Part shown: piece after piece, positions 23,816 to 28,792 of the stretch
Layout of the letters: every line of letters begins with the position of its first letter
Numbering within the stretch: position 1 is the stretch's first letter
Origin: Galactobacter valiniphilus
Lineage (GTDB): Bacteria; Actinomycetota; Actinomycetes; Actinomycetales; Micrococcaceae
NCBI RefSeq assembly: GCF_003575975.1
Contig: NZ_QQXK01000030.1
Location: forward strand, 1-42,644
Direction: 5' to 3'
DNA length: 42,644 nt
Program-made: the position numbers and the translations under genes
Notes under the pieces: generated by a model
The model's input: the letters and a program-made list of their open reading frames with translations, nothing else
The model's database searches: none
Told to the model about the DNA's origin: nothing

Positions 23816-24190
23816 ATGGTCAAGCGAGACCTGGGAGCAATGCTGAAGGGCCAGGCGGTGGCGCCCGGCGTCCCCGCCGATACTATTCAAACTTCGGAAA
23901 TTCCGACGTCACGAACTTCTGAAATTCCGAAGGTCGCTAGTTCGGAAATTAAGGCGGAACCTCGGTACACCGCCTTTCTGCCCAAGACGGCCCGCCTCCG
24001 CGCCGACCAGATCACCGCCCTCGGAGAACTGACGCTGCAGCTGCAGGCCGCTCGCCAGCGCAAGGATGAACGAATCACCGACAACACCCTGCTTCGTCTT
24101 GCGGTCGACCTGCTCTTGGAAAAGCATCGGAACGAGCTGGAGGGCTCGAGCGAAGCAGAGCTGCGTAGCTCGCTGGGCCTGACGAGCTGA
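23816..24190 (+). CDS. parB: ParB-like centromere-binding protein
   Basis: This encodes 124 aa. Residues 25-48 contain an in-frame eight-residue repeat (TSEIPTSR, TSEIPKVA, SSEIKAEP). Residues 55-124 form a helical domain (ITALGELTLQLQAARQRK, then TDNTLLRLAVDLLLEK) consistent with a ribbon-helix-helix or helical DNA-binding fold, as in type Ib ParB proteins. It is unrelated to the large Spo0J-type ParB. The N-terminal repeat arises because 24-bp DNA repeats lie within the gene. Spacing behind parA supports the role; the name rests mainly on context. Confidence 0.7.
   Translation: MVKRDLGAMLKGQAVAPGVPADTIQTSEIPTSRTSEIPKVASSEIKAEPRYTAFLPKTARLRADQITALGELTLQLQAARQRKDERITDNTLLRLAVDLLLEKHRNELEGSSEAELRSSLGLTS
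23890..23953. repeat. Three 24-bp iterated repeats inside parB-like gene
   Basis: AACTTCGGAAATTCCGA begins at 23890, AACTTCTGAAATTCCGA at 23914 and a weaker copy (TAGTTCGGAAATTAAGG) at 23938, a regular 24-bp period. A related site, GAACTTATGAAATTCCG, lies in parA near 23637-23653. The same half-sites occur upstream of parA. The 24-bp period equals eight codons and about two and a quarter helical turns. Confidence 0.6.
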
Positions 24191-24214
24191 TGTCCTGACA
24201 GGAAGGATGGCACC

Positions 24215-24463
24215 GTGCCGATCGTGATTACTCTCGCGGTGCTGGCCGTTGTCCTAGTGGTCAACGTCTTGCTGGGACTTCTGTTCCATCCGGTCAACAC
24301 CTTGCGGTGGATCGTCCTGCAGCTCTTCGGATGGGGCGCAGTGATCTGCATCGTCGTGGCTATCGGCACCTGGCTGAACACAGGCCTCGTCTCGGCGCTC
24401 GGCTGGGTCGCCGGGGGAGTGCTGCTCTCCTTCCTCCGGCACCGCATCGACCTCGCATGGTAG
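24215..24463 (+). CDS. Small two-helix membrane protein
   Basis: This encodes 82 aa from GTG 24215 after GGAAGGA. It is almost entirely hydrophobic, with helices at about residues 3-26 and 34-56 and a third weaker one at about 58-73, ending RHRIDLAW. It lies 24 bases after the parB-like gene and before a hairpin terminator, so it may be part of the par operon. No family is recognised. Confidence 0.55.
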   Translation: MPIVITLAVLAVVLVVNVLLGLLFHPVNTLRWIVLQLFGWGAVICIVVAIGTWLNTGLVSALGWVAGGVLLSFLRHRIDLAW

Positions 24464-24492
24464 CCGCCGGCGCCGCATGAGAACATAGACCC

Positions 24493-24508
24493 GCACCCCT
24501 CGGGGTGC
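24493..24508 (+). terminator. Short hairpin terminator
   Basis: GCACCCC/GGGGTGC (7 bp, two-base loop) is followed by a pyrimidine-rich run (CTTCTCTCCTTCCTTT). It probably ends the par operon. Confidence 0.55.
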
Positions 24509-24536
24509 ACTTCTCTCCTTCCTTTGGTGAGACACA

Positions 24537-24569
24537 GAGGCCCCGCCGGATTCGCCCCGGCGGGGCCTC
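24537..24569. terminator. Strong GC hairpin
   Basis: A perfect 13-bp stem, GAGGCCCCGCCGG (24537-24549) with CCGGCGGGGCCTC (24557-24569), has a 7-nt loop and is followed by CCCTTT. It lies directly before the degenerate cassette remnant, just as GC hairpins precede full cassette copies 2 and 3. Confidence 0.6.
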
Positions 24570-24580
24570 ACCCTTTCCCG

Positions 24581-24634
24581 GCGCTGCGCGAACACGCGTG
24601 AGCTCGAGCTGTGCCGGCCTTTGAACCCGACTGC
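24581..24634 (+). repeat. Degenerate 5' fragment of the regulatory cassette
   Basis: GCGCTGCGCG, ACACGCGTGAGCTCGAG, GCCGGCCT and CCCGACTGC appear in the same order as at the 5' end of the three full cassette copies, but the terminator, promoter and leader parts are missing. The GTG at 24611, which would give the next gene a longer N-terminus, lies inside this fragment. Confidence 0.6.
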
Positions 24635-24679
24635 GTCCCGGCCGTCGACGTGTCGGGGGAGCGCGGGAAACTGGGATGC

Positions 24680-24976
24680 GTGCCTGCCGATTCCCTTACC
24701 GTCACCACCACCCCCGCCGGCCAACCGCTGCGCCTGATCTGGCGGGGTCACACTTGGCGCGTCGCCGCGCGCCCCGTGCGCTACTACAAGCGCCGGGCGT
24801 GGTGGGCCGAGGAGTCCCGCGCAGCAAAGGGCGCGCGTGCCGGCCTCGTGGACACCGAAGTCTGGCGCCTACAGGTCCAGCTCGGTACGCGCGGCGAGCT
24901 GCGCACCATCGAAGCGATCCGCGACCAAGTCACCGGACGCTGGTACACCGAAGAACCGGCAGCACAAGCCTCCTGA
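24680..24976 (+). CDS. DUF6504-like small protein
   Basis: This encodes 98 aa from GTG 24680. The pattern LRLIWRGHTWRVAARPVRYY, then RAWWAEESR, then VWRLQV and DQVTGRWYTEE resembles DUF6504, a small family often found near the ImuB/DnaE2 translesion polymerase genes of actinobacteria. Its function is unknown. I prefer this start because the 23 additional residues from GTG 24611 fall in repeat-derived sequence. No imuB or dnaE2 is visible here, so the copy is an orphan. Confidence 0.6.
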   Translation: MPADSLTVTTTPAGQPLRLIWRGHTWRVAARPVRYYKRRAWWAEESRAAKGARAGLVDTEVWRLQVQLGTRGELRTIEAIRDQVTGRWYTEEPAAQAS

Positions 24977-24990
24977 GACTGGCCCCCTGC

Positions 24991-25047
24991 CCACCCGTGG
25001 ACGGCTCCGTGCTTCGCCCGGGGCGGACCCTCCCACACGTGGACAGC
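24991..25047. repeat. CCAC(A/C)CGTGGAC repeats
   Basis: CCACCCGTGGACGGC (24991-25005) and CCACACGTGGACAGC (25033-25047) are near copies. The second is identical over 15 bases to 1347-1361 in the oriT candidate region, where an inverted relative lies at 1392-1405. Positions 25048-25184 hold nothing I recognise. Confidence 0.4.
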
Positions 25048-25234
25048 GGGACCCACCAGGTGTGTGACCACCGCCCCCACGCTTAGGACACCCGCGACCG
25101 CCACTCATGTGAGCGGGGACCGTGGACACACTCACCCCCAGCGCCCTCACCGCCTGGCGAACCGCCAGCACCTACAGCCCTAGCGTGTCGCGCTGCGCGC
25201 ACGCGCGTGAGCTCGAGTCGGGCCGGCCTGATCA

Positions 25235-25271
25235 CCCGACTGCCCACCACTGGTGGGGGTCGGGTTTCTTT
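25235..25271 (+). terminator. Terminator in cassette copy 1
   Basis: CCCGAC and CCCACC (25235-25248) pair with GGTGGG and GTCGGG across an ACT loop, followed by TTTCTTT. Copy 3 has the same hairpin with compensatory changes (CCCGGCCG/CGGCCGGG), so the structure is being kept. Confidence 0.85.
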
Positions 25272-25444
25272 GGCTTTGGACGAGCGACGGGATGAGGTGC
25301 GGGGAGACCCACGCGCCGATCTACTTTGAGTGCCCTCCCGGAGTCCCGAAAGGGGCCTTCGGCCCGCCTCATTCCGCGCACTCACGCGGGGGAGCCGTGC
25401 GGACGGGGCGTCAGAAATACTCCACAAAGAACCAGGGGAAAACC

Positions 25445-25473
25445 TCGACACCCTGACTCTATCAGGGTAAAAT
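25445..25473 (+). promoter_or_regulatory. Cassette promoter, copy 1
   Basis: TCGACA, exactly 17 bp, TAAAAT: both boxes match 5 of 6 consensus bases. The spacer CCCTGACTCTATCAGGG is itself an inverted repeat (CCCTGA/TCAGGG), a likely operator position for a repressor that would sit between -35 and -10. Confidence 0.8.
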
Positions 25474-25488
25474 TATGAGTGTCAGCAA

Positions 25489-25516
25489 GGGAGGGGCGAA
25501 CCCGCAAGGGCCTCCC
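25489..25516 (+). promoter_or_regulatory. Leader hairpin with GGCGAA loop, copy 1
   Basis: GGGAGG pairs with CCTCCC. Inside is an unpaired GGCGAA on the 5' side, then CCC-GCAA-GGG with a GNRA-type tetraloop. It ends eleven bases before the ribosome site, so folding or ligand/protein binding could control translation. Confidence 0.65.
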
Positions 25517-25542
25517 GACAACACCAAAGGAAAGGGCTCATC

Positions 25543-26517
25543 ATGAGCACGATTCGAAACCTCACGGGCGTTATCGCCCACGTCGGCGACTCCCTGGGCT
25601 TCCGCCCGGAGAACAGCCTCGTCATCGGCCTTCTGGATGAAGGCGGCTGGGCGGCCACCGCGCGGCACGACTTCACCGCTGAGATGAACACCGGCGTACT
25701 GACCGCGTGGACCGCTGGCATCTTGCAGGATGCCGGATTCAACCAGATCGCGGTGGGCATCTACCCGCCCGAGGGCACCCGCCTGGCGCAGGTTGTCGCC
25801 TTCTGGCGCGAGCTGCAGGCCGTCGGTACCGCCGTGATCGGCTGGGCCGTCATGCCCACCGGCACCGCCTACGAACTGCGCGTCGACCGGGCACCGAAGC
25901 CCATCGACTCCGAGGCGATCGCCGCCCACGCGGCCACCCTTCCCACCGCCACGGCTCACGCCTGGGCCGGAGGGTGGGCACCGGCCCAGGTGGCCGAGTT
26001 CGACCAGGCGCTCGCACAGGAAGGCTTCACCCCCGGCGAGCACGTCACCGACCCGGCCCGCGCGGCCGCGATCATGGGCCACTGGGGCAAGGCCATCGAT
26101 TCGGGCGAGCACCCCACCAGCGGGGTCGAGTGGGCGCACGTGGCTGCCGCGCTGGGCACTCCGGCCCTGCGTGACATGCTCGTCGTCGCCCTGTTCGACG
26201 GCATCGACCTGCTGGACATGGCCGCGTGCGAAGCGGCACTGCTCGGCAAGGCCGCCATCGGCCCGAACCTGCGCCACCGCGACGCCATGAGCGCCCTGCT
26301 CCTGGAAATCGGCGCCTACCTGCCGCCGGTGTGGGCCGCCAACGCCCGGGCCCTGCTCGGCTGGATCGAATGGGCGCAGGGACACGGCACCCAGGCCGGA
26401 AAGGAACTCGAGGCTGGCCGCGAGGCCGACCCCGAGAACCGGCTCTGCCGCCTGCTGCTTGAGTTCGTCAACACCGGCGTCATCCCCGAGTGGATGAAAA
26501 CCCGCCCGACGGCCTAG
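25543..26517 (+). CDS. DUF4192 family protein
   Basis: This encodes 324 aa. The N-terminus ITGVIAHVGDSLGFRPENSLVI-like segment (residues 4-30) is the DUF4192 hallmark, a family widespread in actinobacteria and on their plasmids, of unknown function. The C-terminal half is helical, with WEAWAQGHGTQ-type and ENRLCRLLLEFV segments recalling the family's TPR-like end. It has no membrane segment or catalytic motif. Its ATG overlaps by four bases the stop of a 23-codon frame in the cassette leader. It has its own promoter (cassette copy 1) and a terminator after it, so it is an insulated single-gene unit. Confidence 0.8.
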   Translation: MSTIRNLTGVIAHVGDSLGFRPENSLVIGLLDEGGWAATARHDFTAEMNTGVLTAWTAGILQDAGFNQIAVGIYPPEGTRLAQVVAFWRELQAVGTAVIGWAVMPTGTAYELRVDRAPKPIDSEAIAAHAATLPTATAHAWAGGWAPAQVAEFDQALAQEGFTPGEHVTDPARAAAIMGHWGKAIDSGEHPTSGVEWAHVAAALGTPALRDMLVVALFDGIDLLDMAACEAALLGKAAIGPNLRHRDAMSALLLEIGAYLPPVWAANARALLGWIEWAQGHGTQAGKELEAGREADPENRLCRLLLEFVNTGVIPEWMKTRPTA

Positions 26518-26523
26518 CAGGTA

Positions 26524-26564
26524 AGCACCCCCGGCCTCCGCAAACCACGGTGGCCGGGGGTGCT
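26524..26564 (+). terminator. Hairpin terminator after DUF4192 gene
   Basis: AGCACCCCCGGCC (26524-26536) pairs perfectly with its complement at 26552-26564 (13 bp, 15-nt loop). There is no strong U tract. A second terminator in cassette copy 2 follows within 170 bases. Confidence 0.65.
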
Positions 26565-26644
26565 CCCGCTCCGCGGAATCGCACCCACACCCCCTACCGG
26601 CGCAGCCAACCTCCGCGCGTGGCCGCGTCGCCAGCCTCCGGCCG

Positions 26645-26671
26645 GCCCGAGGGGCTGCGCGCCCCTCGGGC
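26645..26671. repeat. GC hairpin at 5' edge of cassette copy 2
   Basis: GCCCGAGGGGC/GCCCCTCGGGC, a perfect 11-bp stem with a TGCGC loop. An identical hairpin lies at 27737-27763 just before copy 3 and none precedes copy 1, so copies 2 and 3 share a longer unit. Confidence 0.7.
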
Positions 26672-26727
26672 ACCCCCGCGTCGCGCTGCGCGCACACGCG
26701 TGAGCTCGCGCCGGGCCGACTTGACCA

Positions 26728-26762
26728 CCCGACTGCCCACCATTGGTGGGGTCGGGTTTTTT
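26728..26762 (+). terminator. Terminator in cassette copy 2
   Basis: CCCGAC/GTCGGG and CCCACC/GGTGGG arms around an ATT loop, followed by TTTTTT: the best U tract of the three copies. Confidence 0.85.
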
Positions 26763-26937
26763 GGGCTTTGGACACACGACGGGATGAGGTGCGGAGAGGC
26801 GTGCCGCTGCGATCTACTTCGAGTGCCCTCCCAGAGTCCCGAAAAGGGGCTACGCCCCGCCTCATTCCGCGAACTCACGCGGGGGAGCCGTGCGGACGGG
26901 CCGTCAGAAATACTCCACAAAGAACCAGGGAAAAACC

Positions 26938-26966
26938 TCGACACCCTGACCCGACCAGGGTAAAAT
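26938..26966 (+). promoter_or_regulatory. Cassette promoter, copy 2
   Basis: TCGACA, 17 bp, TAAAAT. The spacer CCCTGACCCGACCAGGG differs from copy 1 in the middle but keeps the CCCTG/CAGGG inverted arms. Confidence 0.8.
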
Positions 26967-26981
26967 TATGAGTGTCAGCAA

Positions 26982-27009
26982 GGGAGGGGCGAACCCGCAA
27001 GGGCCTCCC
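26982..27009 (+). promoter_or_regulatory. Leader hairpin with GGCGAA loop, copy 2
   Basis: Identical in sequence to the copy 1 hairpin: GGGAGG/CCTCCC closing stem, GGCGAA internal loop and GCAA tetraloop. Confidence 0.6.
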
Positions 27010-27037
27010 GACAACACCAAAGGAAAGAGAGAATCCC

Positions 27038-27352
27038 GTGACCGTCATGGATTTCACCCCTCGCATCAAGGAAGCCGCCGCCCGCGTCCAGGCCGAGCGC
27101 GAGGCTCGTCCCGATCTGAGCGCGGCCGAGTTCGAAGAGTGCTGGCTTCAGCAGCAGGAGCGCGTTGAGAGCGACCGGCCCGAGGGCTACGGCCGGCTCG
27201 GGTGGTTCCCGGACAACAACATCCTTGTCTCCGGCGACTTCCAGGCCCACCAACGCGGTATGCGCCACCAGTCCCGCGCTCACTTCATCGTGATTGAGCG
27301 CGAGGACGGACGCAGCGAGGTCCACGCCAAGGTGGACCCGAACCACCTCTAG
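27038..27352 (+). CDS. Hypothetical protein, 104 aa
   Basis: The start GTG 27038 (MTVMDFTPRIKE) follows AAAGGAAAGAGAG at good spacing. ATG 27047 is an alternative. The product is hydrophilic, with a helical N-terminal half (KEAAARVQAEREARPDL). The second half reads LGWFPDNNILVSGDFQAHQ, then HFIVIEREDGRSEVHAKV, suggestive of a small beta-rich domain. I recognise no family. Cassette copy 2 supplies promoter and leader, and a strong terminator follows 15 bases after the stop. Confidence 0.6.
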   Translation: MTVMDFTPRIKEAAARVQAEREARPDLSAAEFEECWLQQQERVESDRPEGYGRLGWFPDNNILVSGDFQAHQRGMRHQSRAHFIVIEREDGRSEVHAKVDPNHL

Positions 27353-27366
27353 GCAGACAACACCAG

Positions 27367-27390
27367 GGGGAGGGGCCCCGGCCCCTCCCC
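27367..27390 (+). terminator. Hairpin terminator
   Basis: GGGGAGGGGCC/GGCCCCTCCCC, perfect 11-bp stem with a two-base loop, just after the 104-aa gene. U tract absent. Confidence 0.6.
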
Positions 27391-27397
27391 TCCTCAA

Positions 27398-27437
27398 CCC
27401 GACCGAGGGGCGAACCCAGTACCTGGGCCTCGACGGG
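27398..27437 (+). promoter_or_regulatory. Leader hairpin with GGCGAA loop, diverged fourth copy
   Basis: CGAGG (27404-27408) pairs with CCTCG (27428-27432). The GGCGAA loop is conserved (27409-27414). The apical stem is CCCAG-TAC-CTGGG, two pairs longer than in the other copies. CCCG/CGGG (27398-27401 and 27434-27437) extend the base. Different bases but the same fold, and the same AAAGGA ribosome site downstream. No cassette promoter precedes it, so here the element stands alone before the 72-aa gene. Confidence 0.6.
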
Positions 27438-27465
27438 TCAAACCCAAAGGAAGGACAAGCCCATC

Positions 27466-27684
27466 ATGATCACCATCAAGGACGAGCGAAACACCGTCTC
27501 CATCCTGCAGCGCTGCATGTTCTGCAACGAGGGCACCCGCGTCATGGTGGATGCGGACGACTATCACCGCTGGCAGGGTGGGGAGCTCATTCAGAACGTG
27601 TGGCCGGACGCCGAGCCGGAAGAGCGCGAGCTGATCCGCACCGGCGCCCACCCCGCATGCTGGCCCCAAGACCATCCCCAGTAG
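27466..27684 (+). CDS. Small Cys-containing protein, 72 aa
   Basis: This begins MITIKDERNTVSILQRC. The CMFC pair (about residues 17-20) and a late HPACW (about 62-66) suggest a zinc site or redox pair. Similar short proteins with CxxC and HPxCW occur in actinobacteriophages and plasmids, but I cannot assign a function. ATG 27466 follows AAAGGAAGG. With no promoter of its own visible, it may be read through from the 27038 gene or use an unseen promoter. Confidence 0.6.
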   Translation: MITIKDERNTVSILQRCMFCNEGTRVMVDADDYHRWQGGELIQNVWPDAEPEERELIRTGAHPACWPQDHPQ

Positions 27685-27736
27685 CCCGCCCCTCGGGCCA
27701 GGCTTGACCAGTGGCTCAGCCGCCGGCCTGTGGCCG

Positions 27737-27763
27737 GCCCGAGGGGCTGCGCGCCCCTCGGGC
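27737..27763. repeat. GC hairpin at 5' edge of cassette copy 3
   Basis: Same 11-bp hairpin as at 26645-26671 (GCCCGAGGGGC, TGCGC loop). It may also end transcripts of the 72-aa gene. Confidence 0.7.
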
Positions 27764-27819
27764 ACCCCCGTGTCGCGCTGCGCGCACACGCGTGAGCTCG
27801 AGCCGGGCCGGCCTGATCA

Positions 27820-27857
27820 CCCGGCCGTCCACCACTGGTGGGCGGCCGGGTTTCTTT
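27820..27857 (+). terminator. Terminator in cassette copy 3
   Basis: CCCGGCCG (27820-27827) pairs with CGGCCGGG (27843-27850), CCACC with GGTGG, loop ACT, then TTTCTTT. Both arms differ from copies 1 and 2 in a way that keeps pairing. Confidence 0.85.
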
Positions 27858-28031
27858 GGCTTGGGACGAGCGACGGGATGAGGTGCGGAGAGGCGTGCTG
27901 CTGCGATCTACTTCGAGTGCCCTCCCAGAGTCCCGAAAGGGGCCGGCGGCCCGCCTCATTCCGCGCACTCACGCGGGGGAGCTGTGCGGTCGGGCCGTCA
28001 GAAATACTCCACAAGAGATCAGGGAAAAACC

Positions 28032-28060
28032 TCGACACCCTCATGCTATCAGGGTAAAAT
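28032..28060 (+). promoter_or_regulatory. Cassette promoter, copy 3
   Basis: TCGACA, 17 bp, TAAAAT. The spacer is CCCTCATGCTATCAGGG, in which one arm of the inverted repeat is partly lost (CCCT/AGGG remain), so binding of any spacer-specific regulator may be weaker here. Confidence 0.78.
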
Positions 28061-28075
28061 TATGGGTATCAGCAA

Positions 28076-28103
28076 GGGAGGGGCGAACCCACAAGGGCCT
28101 CCC
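28076..28103 (+). promoter_or_regulatory. Leader hairpin with GGCGAA loop, copy 3
   Basis: GGGAGG/CCTCCC stem and GGCGAA loop as in copies 1 and 2. The tetraloop is ACAA instead of GCAA. Confidence 0.6.
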
Positions 28104-28126
28104 ACAGCACCAAAGGAGAACGGGCA

Positions 28127-28384
28127 ATGATCACCATCTACGGCAAGCCGGACGCCATGTGCTTTGGCTGCAAGCAGACCAAGCGAGCATTCAGTGCTGC
28201 CGGCGTGGAGTTTGAGTTCATCGACATCACCGATCCGGCCAACCAAGCTGGCCTCGAGTACATCACCGAAGAGCTCGGCTACATGCAAGCCCCCGTCGTT
28301 GTCGTCACCGACGACGATCACTGGTCCGGCCTGGATCCGGCCAACATCGAACGCGTCATCGCCCACCGCGCTGCCGCCACCTAG
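28127..28384 (+). CDS. Glutaredoxin/NrdH-like redoxin
   Basis: This encodes 85 aa with a thioredoxin-fold pattern: ITIYGKPDAMCFGCKQTKRAF with the redox pair C12-x-x-C15, then VEFEFIDITD, then the cis-Pro segment MQAPVVVVTDDDHWSGLDP. The family reduces disulfides in partner enzymes such as ribonucleotide reductase, but no nrdEF is present. The CFGC centre is unlike the common CPYC or CVQC centres. ATG 28127 overlaps by four bases the stop of a 22-codon frame within the cassette leader. Confidence 0.85.
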   Translation: MITIYGKPDAMCFGCKQTKRAFSAAGVEFEFIDITDPANQAGLEYITEELGYMQAPVVVVTDDDHWSGLDPANIERVIAHRAAAT

Positions 28385-28397
28385 AAAGGTTCACCTC

Positions 28398-28751
28398 ATG
28401 ACCACCCGCCCTGTCGGCCGACCCCCCAAGTACGACGGCGAGCCCACCAAGCGCAAGCAGATCGTGGTCGACGTCGGCATCAAGAACGACATGAAGGCCA
28501 AGGCCAAAGCAGCAGGGCAGTCGCTGACCGACTACCTGCTGCAGAGCATGGAGAACGTCATCAGCGGGGCCTACGACCCGGTGACGCGCAGGGCCTCCCT
28601 GCGGCCGGCCACAAACGTCGGCATCGAGATCTCCGTCCCGCTCTCCCTCCTGGCCAACATCGAAGACCAGATGAAGCTCTACGGACTCACCTTCACCGAC
28701 TTCCTCCTCGGCGCCTGGACCCGACGCCTCGAAGCCGAAGAAACCGCCTAA
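28398..28751 (+). CDS. Small AT-hook/RHH-like DNA-binding protein
   Basis: This encodes 117 aa from ATG 28398, 13 bases after the redoxin gene. The N-terminus VGRPPKYDGEPTKRKQ resembles an AT-hook (GRP core) followed by a strand and helices: IVVDVGIKNDMKAKAKAAGQ, then SLTDYLLQSM, and a second similar unit near residues 75-110 (ISVPLSLLANIEDQM, then TDFLLGAWTRRL). Two ribbon-helix-helix-like units in one chain fit a pseudo-dimeric repressor. It could be the regulator of the cassette promoters (inference). Confidence 0.6.
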   Translation: MTTRPVGRPPKYDGEPTKRKQIVVDVGIKNDMKAKAKAAGQSLTDYLLQSMENVISGAYDPVTRRASLRPATNVGIEISVPLSLLANIEDQMKLYGLTFTDFLLGAWTRRLEAEETA

Positions 28752-28792
28752 CCGGCACACCTCGAGCACCACCACACGGAAAGGAACGGACC

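Larger units (their letters stand above)
25185..25533 (+). repeat. Regulatory cassette, copy 1
   Basis: First of three long, highly similar direct copies. In order it contains a rho-independent terminator (25235-25271), a structured spacer (GGGATGAG near 25289 pairing with CTCATTCC near 25368; GGGCC/GGCCC hairpin near 25353; CCGCG/CGCGG hairpin 25374-25389), a promoter (25445-25473), a leader hairpin (25489-25516) and an AAAGGAAAG ribosome site. It drives the DUF4192 gene. I see no convincing protein in it, although weak frames exist on both strands. Confidence 0.85.
26678..27026 (+). repeat. Regulatory cassette, copy 2
   Basis: The same order of parts as copy 1: terminator (26728-26762, here with six straight T), structured spacer (GGGGC-TAC-GCCCC replaces GGGCC-TTC-GGCCC), promoter (26938-26966), leader hairpin (26982-27009) and ribosome site. 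It drives the small gene at 27038. Confidence 0.85.
27770..28119 (+). repeat. Regulatory cassette, copy 3
   Basis: The most diverged of the three full copies but with every part kept: terminator (27820-27857), structured spacer (GGGCC-GGC-GGCCC hairpin), promoter (28032-28060), leader hairpin (28076-28103) and ribosome site. It drives the glutaredoxin-like gene and probably the two genes after it. Confidence 0.85.

Noticed and set aside
25083-25451. Conserved minus-strand frames across the three cassettes (MSRF...WSISD type)
   Set aside because: They are antisense to the terminator and promoter parts, lose length in copy 3, and lack ribosome sites. Conservation is explained by the repeated DNA. 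The plus-strand frames over the same region are rejected for the same reason.
26645-28119. CRISPR-like array
   Set aside because: The repeats are about 350 bp, only three in number and separated by genes, not short unique spacers.
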